This document shows, piece after piece, positions 20,473-28,679 of a DNA stretch of 64,000 nucleotides; positions within the stretch are counted from its first letter, which is position 1; each line of letters begins with the position of its first letter. The translations under genes were made by a program, and so were the position numbers. The notes under the pieces were generated by a model that was not told the DNA's origin, did no database searches, and saw only the letters and a list, made by a program, of their open reading frames with translations. Origin of the DNA: Rhizobium sp. P40RR-XXII (GTDB lineage: Bacteria; Pseudomonadota; Alphaproteobacteria; Rhizobiales; Rhizobiaceae); assembly GCF_012641405.1 (NCBI RefSeq), contig NZ_JABAII010000001.1:310001-374000 (forward strand), read 5' to 3'.

Positions 20473-20510
20473 TTAAAGCTTCATTAACCATGAATTCCCT
20501 ATGGTTAATG
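20473..20510 (+). promoter_or_regulatory. Perfect CtrA-type box plus inverted TTAACCAT pair
   Basis: TTAA (20473-20476), seven bases, TTAA (20484-20487) is a full CtrA consensus. It overlaps a second element: CATTAACCAT (20482-20491) repeated in inverted orientation as ATGGTTAATG (20501-20510). It lies 114 to 150 bp before the second outer-membrane protein start. Binding is an inference. Confidence 0.6.
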
Positions 20511-20623
20511 AAATGAGAATGGCGGCTTTCCCGCAGGGTCTCTTCTCTGACGGGCTCGCGGGCAAGCAAAGGCCGACCGGTTCGACGCGCGGGCATTCGC
20601 CCGAGGATGGAAGGCGAGGGGTA

Positions 20624-21457
20624 ATGATCCGTTTTGACGCTTTGGCGCTGGCCGCAGCGATGGCAGGCGCATCGGCGGGCGTTGCTCTTGCGGGCGATGC
20701 GCCGCCGGAAATCAAGGTGCCCGAAGTCAGTGTCCCAGAGGTCAGCGTCAAGGATGCGAAGGGATGGTACGTTCGCGGTGATGTCGGTTATGCCGTCAAT
20801 GCCAGCCGCAACAACACGACGTTCCGCGCTTACGATCCAGCTGGTGGCGACTACAGTTCGAGCCGCTTCGATTCGACCCGCTTTGGCGGCGATTTTTCCG
20901 GCGGCCTGGGCGTCGGCTATCAATTCAACGATCTATTTCGCGCCGATGTCACTGGGGATTTCTTCAGCGGCGATTTCGACGGCCGAATCTCCAGCAATTC
21001 GCCTTGCGCCAGCGGAGCCGCAGGCACAGGTTGCTCCACAAAGGCGCATTCTTCCTTCAGGGCCGGCAGCCTGATGGTCAACGGCTACGTCGATCTCGGA
21101 ACGCTTGCCGGCTTTACGCCCTATGTCGGTGCGGGACTGGGTGCGACGCGTGTCTCGTGGAGCAGCGTCAATGCCATGGGCTCCTGCGTGGACGGTGCTT
21201 CCGGCTGTGGTGGCGTGGCTTCGATCAGCGCGCGCTATCCGGGCGATAGCGACTGGCGCATGACCTATGCTCTGATGGCGGGTGTCGCCTACGAGGTTGC
21301 GCCGAATATCAAGGTCGACCTTGGCTATCGCTTCTCCCACGTTGCCGGCGGAGACATGTTCGGCGAATCGGTGGCGAGCGCAGGCGGCACTGTGGGTCGT
21401 GACGGTGCGCTCTCGCGGCACGAAATCCGGATCGGTCTCAGGATCACGACCTGGTAG
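20624..21457 (+). CDS. Outer-membrane beta-barrel protein, paralog of the preceding gene
   Basis: A 277-residue protein with a signal peptide (FDALALAAAMAGASAGVALA) and the same barrel pattern as its neighbour: GWYVRGDVGYAVNASRN, FTPYVGAGLGATRVSWSS, RMTYALMAGVAYEVAPNIKV and DLGYRFSHVAGGDMFG. ATG 20624 is chosen because the signal peptide begins there; the frame is open to 20501 but the extra 41 residues look non-coding. Cys pairs in the loops (CASGAAGTGC, CVDGASGC) suggest disulphides. A RIME-like repeat follows. Confidence 0.86.
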   Translation: MIRFDALALAAAMAGASAGVALAGDAPPEIKVPEVSVPEVSVKDAKGWYVRGDVGYAVNASRNNTTFRAYDPAGGDYSSSRFDSTRFGGDFSGGLGVGYQFNDLFRADVTGDFFSGDFDGRISSNSPCASGAAGTGCSTKAHSSFRAGSLMVNGYVDLGTLAGFTPYVGAGLGATRVSWSSVNAMGSCVDGASGCGGVASISARYPGDSDWRMTYALMAGVAYEVAPNIKVDLGYRFSHVAGGDMFGESVASAGGTVGRDGALSRHEIRIGLRITTW

Positions 21458-21468
21458 GATCGAGGCTT

Positions 21469-21570
21469 AGAGCGGTTCAGCTTTTCAATGAGCCTCTGAG
21501 CCGCTCTATCTCTTTGTTTCCTTGCAATTCCGGACGGAAAACCGCTGCGCACTTTTCCTGGAATTGCTCT
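21469..21570. repeat. RIME-like palindromic repeat, copy 1
   Basis: Two stem-loops: AGAGCGGTTCAG (21469-21480) with CTGAGCCGCTCT (21496-21507), then GCAATTCC with GGAATTGC enclosing an AAAACCGC..GCGCACTTTTCC core. The same arrangement recurs at 63103-63199, in reverse at 47778-47865 and partly at 23867-23910. It fits the Rhizobium-specific intergenic mosaic element family. Confidence 0.75.
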
Positions 21571-22321
21571 ATGGCGTCGTCAGCACATAGTTGATACGCC
21601 GAAAGAAATCCAAAGTTCGGAAGATGTGGGCGGGTACGCGCCGCCACGCAGAAGACTTGGCGGCGCGATAATCGCGGCGCCAGCCGATCATGGTGGTTCG
21701 CTGCAGCCGGCTGAAGCCGGCGATATTGGCGCGTGTGCTGAAGATCGATATATGCATGTCCCAGCCACGCTCCACCGCCACGTCCCAAGGCAATGACATG
21801 ACCTCTAGCGATTTGACGATTCTCTCGGCGCCGCGGCGCGTGACGAGATAGCAGGCCGTCGAACCCTGTGGGCCGAAAAGGCAACGACCGACGACATCTC
21901 CCTTCCTGCTGCGCATCATGGCACGGAAGCCGTTCCAGCGATGGTTGACAAGCTTGATCAGGTCGGCGGTCGGCGCCGCTTCCTTGGCGGCTATAGCGCG
22001 CGCCAGGAAATCGGCATCCAGGGCGACATCATCCTCGATGATGATGGCCATTGCGTCGCTGCTCGCAAGAAACTGGCGCAATGCAAGCAGATGGCTGCGA
22101 TAGCAGCCATATTCACCAGGCAGGATCGTCCGACCGTGCCGGCGCTGGAAACGGTCGTGGTCCACGTCGATCCATTGATCACGCGGGACGAGGGCGCCGT
22201 CGACGCCGTCGATGCGTTCAAATCGGAAGCCGAATTCATCGCTCTGCCGGCGGATCTCCGCCAACCTCTCCGTCGCGCGGTCAATATTGATCAGATAGAC
22301 CGGCACGGTCTGTGCCGGCAT
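21569..22321 (-). CDS. Glycosyltransferase family 25 (lipopolysaccharide type)
   Basis: A 250-residue GT25 protein, the family that adds sugars such as galactose to lipooligosaccharide. It begins PVYLINIDRATERLAEI, and has the LPGEYGCYRSHLLALRQFL block and the acidic IIIEDDVALDADF motif. The start at 22321 puts the family N-terminus first; ATG 22354 would add 11 residues. No sugar-biosynthesis genes are adjacent, so donor and acceptor are unknown. Confidence 0.86.
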   Translation of the reverse strand: MPAQTVPVYLINIDRATERLAEIRRQSDEFGFRFERIDGVDGALVPRDQWIDVDHDRFQRRHGRTILPGEYGCYRSHLLALRQFLASSDAMAIIIEDDVALDADFLARAIAAKEAAPTADLIKLVNHRWNGFRAMMRSRKGDVVGRCLFGPQGSTACYLVTRRGAERIVKSLEVMSLPWDVAVERGWDMHISIFSTRANIAGFSRLQRTTMIGWRRDYRAAKSSAWRRVPAHIFRTLDFFRRINYVLTTP

Positions 22322-22442
22322 GAAGGGGCTTTCGGCGAGCGCAGTTAGTAACATTGGGCACACTTGTTATTTCTATCGGCGCGGCCATGGGACGCTAGGC
22401 CTTATATGATTGTGCTTCGGCACAAAAACCAGTTTTTATGTG

Positions 22443-22482
22443 GCCAAATTTGGCTGAATTTCATTGTGCGTAACTTACGCAC
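22443..22482. promoter_or_regulatory. Two perfect palindromes before serC
   Basis: GCCAAATTTGGC (22443-22454) and the 17-base GTGCGTAACTTACGCAC (22466-22482), 11 bases apart, lie about 140-180 bp before serC. Both look like dimeric-regulator operators; the cognate regulator is unknown. Confidence 0.45.
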
Positions 22483-22539
22483 CGTCAAACTTTTCGCACG
22501 ACTTTGTGATCGAGCGCCATCCGCAAATTTTACTATTGT

Positions 22540-22618
22540 GCTCGTGCTCGGCTTCCAATATACCCGGCGGCGGGACACTCCTCCCCAACGAGGAGCTTTC
22601 TATCTGAGAGGATAGCAT
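22540..22618 (+). ncRNA. Putative alphaproteobacterial serC leader element
   Basis: The serC 5' leader contains CTCCTC (22578-22583) / GAGGAG (22590-22595) forming a hairpin shortly before the serC ribosome-binding site, preceded by a GGCGGCGGG stretch. A structured serC leader motif is known in alphaproteobacteria; I assign this by position and hairpin, not by a covariance match, and the limits are approximate. Confidence 0.45.
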
Positions 22619-22619
22619 C

Positions 22620-23798
22620 ATGACTAAGCTCGCCAAGCCGGACATCCGTCCGAATAATACCCATTTTTCTTCTGGTCCATGCTCGAAACGTCCAGGTTGG
22701 ACACTTAATGCTCTTTCCGATGCGGCCCTTGGCCGTTCGCACCGCGCGAAGGTCGGCAAGACAAAGCTGAAGCAGGCCATCGATCTTACCCGCGAAATTC
22801 TGGAAGTGCCGGCAGATTACCGCATCGGCATCGTCCCGGCCTCCGATACCGGCGCCGTAGAGATGGCGCTTTGGTCGCTGCTCGGCGAACGCGGCGTCGA
22901 CATGCTCGCCTGGGAAAGCTTCGGTGCCGGCTGGGTTACCGATGTCGTCAAGCAGCTGAAGCTCAAGAACGTCCGCAAGCTTGAAGCCGCCTATGGCGAG
23001 CTGCCCGATCTTTCCGCTGTCGATTTCGACCGCGACGTGGTCTTCACCTGGAACGGCACCACCTCGGGCGTGCGCGTTCCGAACGCCGATTTCATCCCGG
23101 CCGACCGCAAGGGCCTGACGATCTGCGATGCCACCTCGGCCGCTTTCGCTCAGAACCTCGATTTTGCCAAGCTCGATGTCGTCACCTTCTCCTGGCAGAA
23201 GGTTTTGGGCGGCGAGGGCGCACATGGCGTCATTATCCTGTCGCCGCGCGCCGTCGAGCGCCTGACGACCTATCAGCCGGCCTGGCCGCTGCCGAAGATC
23301 TTCCGCATGACCAGCGGCGGCAAGCTGATTGAAGGCATCTTCACCGGAGAGACGATCAATACGCCTTCGATGCTCTGCGTTGAAGACTATATCGACGCTC
23401 TCCTCTGGGCGAAGGATCTCGGCGGCCTGAAGGCGCTGATCGGCCGTGCCGATGCCAACGCCAAGGTCATCCACGATTTCGTTGCCGCCAATGGCTGGAT
23501 CGCCAATCTCGCCGTCAAGGCCGGGACGGAATCCAACACGTCCGTCTGCCTGAAGATCGTCGACAAGGATGTCGTCGCTCTCGATGCCGACGGCCAGGCG
23601 AATTTCGCCAAGGGTCTGGTCGCACTCCTCGAAAAGGAAGCGGTTGCTTTTGACGTGGGCCATTACCGCGACGCACCGTCCGGCCTGCGCATCTGGGCCG
23701 GTGCGACGATCGAAGCTGCCGACATGCAGAAGCTGATGCCCTGGCTCGCCTGGGCTTTCGAAACGCAGAAGGCGACGCTCTCCCAGGCCGCTGCCTGA
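22620..23798 (+). CDS. serC: Phosphoserine aminotransferase SerC
   Basis: A PLP enzyme that converts 3-phosphohydroxypyruvate to phosphoserine in serine synthesis. The 392 residues start with the family [12 protein letters not shown] block; the PLP-binding Lys is in [15 protein letters not shown] and a GTTSGVRVP segment contacts the cofactor. It belongs to the class V type found in rhizobia. GAGAGGAT precedes the ATG. serA follows after 144 bp, so the two consecutive serine-pathway steps lie together. Confidence 0.95.
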   Translation: MTKLAKPDIRPNNTHFSSGPCSKRPGWTLNALSDAALGRSHRAKVGKTKLKQAIDLTREILEVPADYRIGIVPASDTGAVEMALWSLLGERGVDMLAWESFGAGWVTDVVKQLKLKNVRKLEAAYGELPDLSAVDFDRDVVFTWNGTTSGVRVPNADFIPADRKGLTICDATSAAFAQNLDFAKLDVVTFSWQKVLGGEGAHGVIILSPRAVERLTTYQPAWPLPKIFRMTSGGKLIEGIFTGETINTPSMLCVEDYIDALLWAKDLGGLKALIGRADANAKVIHDFVAANGWIANLAVKAGTESNTSVCLKIVDKDVVALDADGQANFAKGLVALLEKEAVAFDVGHYRDAPSGLRIWAGATIEAADMQKLMPWLAWAFETQKATLSQAAA

Positions 23799-23866
23799 GG
23801 TTTGAAGCGTTTATGGCTCCGCCACGATCGGCGGAGCCCAGCATCCCGAAATTCTCGTTGTATCCT

Positions 23867-23910
23867 GCAATTCCATACGGAAAGCCGCTTTACACGTTTC
23901 CCGGAATTGC
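23867..23910. repeat. Partial RIME-like repeat, copy 2
   Basis: GCAATTCC (23867-23874) and GGAATTGC (23903-23910) flank a degenerate CGGAAAGCCGC..ACGTTTCCC core, matching the second half of the element at 21469-21570. It lies in the serC-serA gap. Confidence 0.6.
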
Positions 23911-23942
23911 TCGTCTTAGCTGACCCTTTTCAGGAGGCCTCA

Positions 23943-25538
23943 ATGGCACCTCGCGTTCTCGTATCCGACGAACTGTCGGAAACCGCCGTCCAGATCTTCC
24001 GCGATCGTGGCGTCGAAGTCGATTTCCAGCCGCAGCTTGGCAAGGACAAGGACAAGCTGTTCGAAATCATCGGCAAGTATGATGGTCTTGCCATCCGTTC
24101 CGCCACCAAGGTGACCGAAAAGATCATCGAAGGGGCCAAGAACCTCAAGGTTGTCGGCCGCGCCGGTATCGGTGTCGACAATGTCGATATTCCAGCCGCC
24201 TCGCGCCGCGGTATCATCGTCATGAACACCCCGTTCGGCAACTCGATCACAACAGCCGAACATGCCATCGCGCTGATGTTCGCCGTCGCCCGCCAGCTTC
24301 CGTCTGCCGATGCCTCGACCCAGGCCGGCAAGTGGGAAAAGTCGAAGTTCATGGGTGTCGAAATCACCGGCAAGACGCTCGGCATCATCGGTGCCGGCAA
24401 TATCGGCTCCATCGTGATCTCCCGCGCCATCGGCCTGAAGATGCACGTCGTTGCCTACGACCCGTTCCTTTCCAAGGAGCGCGCCGAGGAAATGGGCGTG
24501 ACCAAAGTCGAGCTCGATGAGCTGTTCGCGCGCGCCGATTTCATCACGCTGCACGTGCCGCTGACCGACAAGACCCGCAATATCATCGACGCGAGCGCCA
24601 TTGCCAAGATGAAGCAGGGCGTGCGCATCATTAACTGCGCCCGCGGCGGTCTCGTCGATGAGGCAGCCCTTGCCGCCGCCATCAAATCAGGCCATGTCGC
24701 CGGCGCCGCTTTCGACGTCTTCGAGGTCGAGCCCGCGAAGGAAAGCCCGCTCTTCGGCCTTCCGAACGTCGTCTGCACGCCGCATCTCGGCGCGTCGACC
24801 ACGGAAGCGCAGGAAAACGTCGCGCTCCAGGTTGCGGAGCAGATGGCCGACTACCTCGTCAAGGGTGCCGTCTCGAATGCCATCAACATGCCCTCGATCA
24901 CTGCCGAGGAAGCGCCGATCCTGAAGCCGTTCATCAAGCTTGCCGATGTTCTCGGTGCCTTTGTCGGCCAGGTCACGGAAGATCCGATCAAGGAAATCGA
25001 GATCCTCTATGACGGCGTGACCGCCAACATGAACACCAAGGCTTTGACGAGCGCGCTGCTTGCCGGCTTGATCCGCAACCAGGTTGCCGACGTCAACATG
25101 GTTTCGGCGCCGATCATGATCAAGGAAAAGGGTATCGTGCTTGCTGAAGTCAAGCGCGATAAGACCGGCGTCTATGATGGCTACATCAAGCTGACGGTTA
25201 CCACCGACAGCATGACGCGCTCCGTTGCCGGCACCGTCTTCTCGGACGGCAAGCCGCGCTTCATCCAGATCAAGGGCATCAACCTCGATGCCGATGTCGG
25301 CAACCACATGGTCTATATCGCCAATACCGACGTTCCCGGCATGATCGGCTTCATCGGCACGACGCTCGGCTCCGCCGGTGTCAACATCGCCAACTTCCAG
25401 CTCGGCCGCGACAAGCAGGGCGGCGATGCCATCGCGCTTCTCTATGTCGACGGTCCGATCAGCGATGACGTGCTTGCCAAGCTGACGGCGCATCAGGCGA
25501 TCCGCCAGGCAAAGCCGCTGGTGTTCAACGTCGATTGA
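23943..25538 (+). CDS. serA: D-3-phosphoglycerate dehydrogenase SerA
   Basis: Oxidises 3-phosphoglycerate to 3-phosphohydroxypyruvate, the first step of serine synthesis. The 531 residues are the long form: N-terminal substrate domain, Rossmann motif IGAGNIGSIV, catalytic Arg in NCARGGLVDEAAL, catalytic His in TPHLGASTTEAQ, an intervening domain, and a C-terminal ACT domain (YIANTDVPGMIGFIGTTLG) that in the family senses serine. ATG 23943 is set by AGGAGG at 23932-23937. Confidence 0.97.
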   Translation: MAPRVLVSDELSETAVQIFRDRGVEVDFQPQLGKDKDKLFEIIGKYDGLAIRSATKVTEKIIEGAKNLKVVGRAGIGVDNVDIPAASRRGIIVMNTPFGNSITTAEHAIALMFAVARQLPSADASTQAGKWEKSKFMGVEITGKTLGIIGAGNIGSIVISRAIGLKMHVVAYDPFLSKERAEEMGVTKVELDELFARADFITLHVPLTDKTRNIIDASAIAKMKQGVRIINCARGGLVDEAALAAAIKSGHVAGAAFDVFEVEPAKESPLFGLPNVVCTPHLGASTTEAQENVALQVAEQMADYLVKGAVSNAINMPSITAEEAPILKPFIKLADVLGAFVGQVTEDPIKEIEILYDGVTANMNTKALTSALLAGLIRNQVADVNMVSAPIMIKEKGIVLAEVKRDKTGVYDGYIKLTVTTDSMTRSVAGTVFSDGKPRFIQIKGINLDADVGNHMVYIANTDVPGMIGFIGTTLGSAGVNIANFQLGRDKQGGDAIALLYVDGPISDDVLAKLTAHQAIRQAKPLVFNVD

Positions 25539-25599
25539 GCCCGCCCGCCCGCTAAGGGGCGGCAGCCAGAGAGTTTGCTCCTCCCAAGAGCCAATCCGG

Positions 25600-25636
25600 A
25601 AGCCCGGCGCGACGCGAGTTGCGCCGGGCTTTCTTC
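25600..25636 (+). terminator. Rho-independent terminator after serA
   Basis: Perfect 11-bp stem AAGCCCGGCGC (25600-25610) / GCGCCGGGCTT (25621-25631), 10-base loop, then a TTTCTT tail. Confidence 0.85.
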
Positions 25637-25668
25637 ATGATTGCTTGGGTTGTGGATAAGCTGAAGCT

Positions 25669-26394
25669 GTGGACTATCTAGGCCGCCGAAACGCGCCTAT
25701 CTCTTTTGCCATGGAGGCATTGCGGAAGAGTATTTTCGGGGAAAGGATGGGCACGCCGATCGAATGGCTGGCCAGGCCCGTCTCCGTGGCGATCGTGCTC
25801 TTTGCACGCGCCATCACCGCCGTCCGGGCGATCTGGCCCGAGAGCGGCATGCAAACCCGCCGCTGCGTCTATTTCGCCAATCACTCCAGCCATGGCGATT
25901 TCATCCTGATCTGGACTGTCCTGCCGCCGCGATTGCGCCGACGCGTGCGCCCCGTGGCGGGTGCTGACTATTGGCTGAAATCGCCGCTGAACAGCTTTAT
26001 CGGCCGCGATGTCTTCAATGCCGTGCTGATCGAACGGGATCGTGAGGCGCGTAAGGAAGATCCGGTCACGCAGATGACGCAGGCGCTCGATGCCGGTTCC
26101 TCGCTGATCCTGTTTCCGGAGGGCACCCGCAATTTGACCGAGCAGCCGCTGCAGCCCTTCAAGAGCGGGCTCTTTCATCTTGCCCAGGCGCGCCCGGATA
26201 TCGATCTCATTCCGGTCTGGATCGACAATCTCAATCGCGTCATGCCCAAGGGCGAGTTCGTGCCCATTCCGCTGATCTGCACCGTCACCTTCGGCGAGGC
26301 GCTGCATATCGACGAGGCCGAAGAGAAGACGGAGTTCCTGGCGAGAGCAGAAGCGGCGCTGCTGGCGCTGGCGCCCAAGCGGGCGGGAGACTGA
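25669..26394 (+). CDS. 1-acylglycerol-3-phosphate acyltransferase-like (PlsC family)
   Basis: A 241-residue (longest frame) acyltransferase that would add an acyl chain to lysophosphatidic acid or a related acceptor at the membrane. The family motifs are NHSSHGDF (HX4D catalytic pair) and FPEGTR (acceptor-binding). The start is unresolved: GTG 25669, ATG 25711 and ATG 25747 (directly after GGGGAAAGG) are all in frame. The stop is two bases before the CdsA-like gene, so it heads a four-gene lipid cassette. Confidence 0.85.
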   Translation: MDYLGRRNAPISFAMEALRKSIFGERMGTPIEWLARPVSVAIVLFARAITAVRAIWPESGMQTRRCVYFANHSSHGDFILIWTVLPPRLRRRVRPVAGADYWLKSPLNSFIGRDVFNAVLIERDREARKEDPVTQMTQALDAGSSLILFPEGTRNLTEQPLQPFKSGLFHLAQARPDIDLIPVWIDNLNRVMPKGEFVPIPLICTVTFGEALHIDEAEEKTEFLARAEAALLALAPKRAGD

Positions 26395-26396
26395 GC

Positions 26397-27347
26397 ATGA
26401 GTGCGGCAAGCGCCGATCTGATCCATCTTGTTTTCGGCATTTTCGGCGTCCTGATCGTCGCCTCCGTCGTCGGCTATGTGCTGCAGCGGCGCCTGTCGCC
26501 CGACGGATCGAACGCCGCGATCGAAAACCTGAATGCACGCATCAAGGCTTGGTGGGTGATGGTGGTGCTGATCGGCATCGCCTTCATTGCCGGGCGCGCC
26601 GGCGTCATCCTGCTCTTCGCCTTCTGCTCCTTTGCGGCGCTGCGCGAATTCATGACGCTGATCAACACGAAGCGGGCGGATCATTGGGCACTTGCCGCGG
26701 CCTTCTTTGTGGCCCTGCCGGTGCAATATTATCTGCTCTGGGCCGAGCAATATGGCATCTATTCGATCTTCATCCCCGTTTACGCCTTCCTCTTCATGCC
26801 GATCATCGCGGTGCTGCGCGGCGACACGGAGCGGTTTCTGGTGCGGATCGCCGAGGTGCAATGGGCGCTGATGATCTGCGTCTTCTGCGCCTCGCATGTG
26901 CCGGCGCTGCTGACGCTGCATATTCCGGGCTATGAAGGCCGCAATGTGCTGCTGATCGCTTTTCTGGTGATCGTCGTGCAGCTCAGTGACGTCCTGCAAT
27001 ATGTCTGGGGCAAGCTGTTCGGGAAAACGAAGATCGCGCCGCGGCTGTCGCCATCGAAGACGGTGGAGGGTTTCGTCGGCGGCGTCATCAGCGCCTCGCT
27101 GATCGGGGCGGCGCTCTGGTGGGTGACGCCGTTCACGCCGCTGCAGGCTGGGCTTCTCGCCTTCGTCATCACGATCATGGGTTTCTTCGGCGGGCTTGTC
27201 ATGTCGGCGATCAAGCGGGATCGCGGCGTCAAGGATTGGGGCCATCTCATCGAGGGGCATGGCGGGCTGATCGACCGGCTGGATTCGGTCGTCTTCTCCG
27301 CGCCGATCTTCTTCCATCTCGTGCGCTACTGGTGGTCGCTGTCATGA
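26397..27347 (+). CDS. Phosphatidate cytidylyltransferase-like membrane protein (CdsA family)
   Basis: A 316-residue polytopic membrane protein, about eight hydrophobic segments, with the CdsA signature region: SPSKTVEGFVGG followed by SAIKRDRGVKDWGHLIEGHG and DRLDS. The family makes CDP-diacylglycerol from CTP and phosphatidic acid. The housekeeping cdsA of rhizobia normally lies near uppS, dxr and bamA, so this is probably a second paralog dedicated to the local pathway, comparable to YnbB of Escherichia coli. Its stop overlaps the next start by ATGA. Confidence 0.85.
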   Translation: MSAASADLIHLVFGIFGVLIVASVVGYVLQRRLSPDGSNAAIENLNARIKAWWVMVVLIGIAFIAGRAGVILLFAFCSFAALREFMTLINTKRADHWALAAAFFVALPVQYYLLWAEQYGIYSIFIPVYAFLFMPIIAVLRGDTERFLVRIAEVQWALMICVFCASHVPALLTLHIPGYEGRNVLLIAFLVIVVQLSDVLQYVWGKLFGKTKIAPRLSPSKTVEGFVGGVISASLIGAALWWVTPFTPLQAGLLAFVITIMGFFGGLVMSAIKRDRGVKDWGHLIEGHGGLIDRLDSVVFSAPIFFHLVRYWWSLS

Positions 27348-27745
27348 ACGGAAAGCTGAAAGCACTTGCCGGCAGCAGCATCGTGCATGTGCTTTTCGCC
27401 TTCCTCGCCATGGGCGGCTGGGCTTTCTTCGCCAACCGCATGCACCCGATGCCGAGGCCACTGATCGCGGGCTTCGTGCAGGGTGTGCTTTCGGGCTGCC
27501 TGACGCTGTTCCTGAAATCCGTGGTCGAAGCTTTGTCGCGGCGGTTCGGCGGCTCTACGCGTCTTTGGGCGCCGCCGCTGATCGCCTGCCTGGGCTCGGC
27601 GACCATCCTGATCGTCATCCACGCGCTGAGCGGCACGCCGGAGATCCTGAAAACCATTGCGGTGCCGCTGCTGGTCTCCTCCAGTTATGCGGCGATCTAC
27701 AATTATTCGATATCGGGCGGAAGGCCGCGAAATCATGAGGGATAA
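27344..27745 (+). CDS. Small polytopic membrane protein of unknown function
   Basis: A 133-residue protein with about four hydrophobic segments (near residues 8-28, 40-58, 76-94 and 103-120) and no recognised domain. It starts inside the stop of the CdsA-like gene and ends six bases before the CDP-alcohol phosphotransferase gene, so it is part of the same operon and may be an accessory subunit or transporter for the lipid product. Confidence 0.75.
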   Translation: MNGKLKALAGSSIVHVLFAFLAMGGWAFFANRMHPMPRPLIAGFVQGVLSGCLTLFLKSVVEALSRRFGGSTRLWAPPLIACLGSATILIVIHALSGTPEILKTIAVPLLVSSSYAAIYNYSISGGRPRNHEG

Positions 27746-27751
27746 GGGCAT

Positions 27752-28405
27752 ATGACCGGCGAGGGAACAGGCGACAGGCGGCCGCTGGCGAGCCGCAACA
27801 CGCGGTGGGCACAGGCACTGGCGCGGCGCATGACCGCGCTTTCGGTGACGCCGAACCGGATCTCGCAGGCAAGCATGCTGATGGCAGCGCTGGCGGGAGC
27901 CTCGTTCTGGCTCTCCGGCGCCGTCGGCAGCGCTGAGATGCGGGTGGCCCCGCTGATCTTCGCTGCCTTGTTCTGCCAGCTGCGTCTGCTCTGCAACCTG
28001 CTTGACGGCATGGTGGCGGTCGAGGGCGGAAAGGGCGAGGCCGACGGGCCGTTCTGGAACGAGTTCCCGGATCGTGTTGCCGATATCCTCATTTTTGCCG
28101 GCATTGGCTATGGCGTCGCAATACCGGGACTCGGCTGGGCCGCTGCCGCCTTTGCAGTGCTCACAGCCTATGTCCGCGAGCTTGGACGGGCCACGGGCAA
28201 TCCCAGCGATTTCGGCGGGCCAATGGCCAAGCAGCATCGCATGGCGGTCGCCACGGCTGCGGCTTTGCTCTCGATCGTCGAGGCGCTATGGAGTGGTGGC
28301 AGCTGGGTTTTGACGATCGCGCTCTGGATCGTCGCCATCGGATCGGCTGTCACGGTCTTACGGCGCGCCGGCAATCTGATCGGACATTTGAAGGCAAAGG
28401 GGTGA
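27752..28405 (+). CDS. CDP-alcohol phosphatidyltransferase-like membrane protein with altered motif
   Basis: A 217-residue membrane protein of the family that joins CDP-diacylglycerol to an alcohol. The usual motif is DxxDGxxAR..GxxxDxxxD; here it reads NLLDGMVAV, then GPFWNEFPD. The first and third Asp are thus Asn and the Arg is Val, while the second and last Asp remain. This could be a subfamily trait (YnbA-like) or a change of substrate. It closes the PlsC-like, CdsA-like, small-protein cassette. The head-group alcohol is unknown. Confidence 0.8.
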   Translation: MTGEGTGDRRPLASRNTRWAQALARRMTALSVTPNRISQASMLMAALAGASFWLSGAVGSAEMRVAPLIFAALFCQLRLLCNLLDGMVAVEGGKGEADGPFWNEFPDRVADILIFAGIGYGVAIPGLGWAAAAFAVLTAYVRELGRATGNPSDFGGPMAKQHRMAVATAAALLSIVEALWSGGSWVLTIALWIVAIGSAVTVLRRAGNLIGHLKAKG

Positions 28406-28543
28406 TTCGCGATTTCGCCCGCCCCTTGCATGGGATGGCAATCCTTTCTATATCCGTCCACAATTGAGGCTGGCCGCAAACAGCGGCCGAAGGCCCCGCA
28501 TGATGAAAATTCGCCGCTTTTGCATGGCATGCGGCGATCAGAA

Positions 28544-28589
28544 GCATGATCCCGAAAAAGTGTGCAGCGTTTTTTGGATCAGATCATGC
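28544..28589. repeat. Short palindromic intergenic repeat (GCATGATC type)
   Basis: GCATGATC (28544-28551) and GATCATGC (28582-28589) flank a CCGAAAAAGTGTGCAGCG core. Elements of this form are common between genes in rhizobia. Only one copy is seen in this window. It lies in the 274-bp gap before mnmA. Confidence 0.55.
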
Positions 28590-28679
28590 GAAATCAAATC
28601 GTGATAGCGTGAAGACTTCTCGAAAAAAGTCATCCCGCTTGGCAGCATCGAAGATCGTTCAAGACTGGCGGCAACGACC

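Noticed and set aside
22533-23663. A 376-codon minus-strand frame opposite serC
   Set aside because: Shadow of the well-supported serC; low-complexity Asp/Arg/Gly composition typical of antisense frames.
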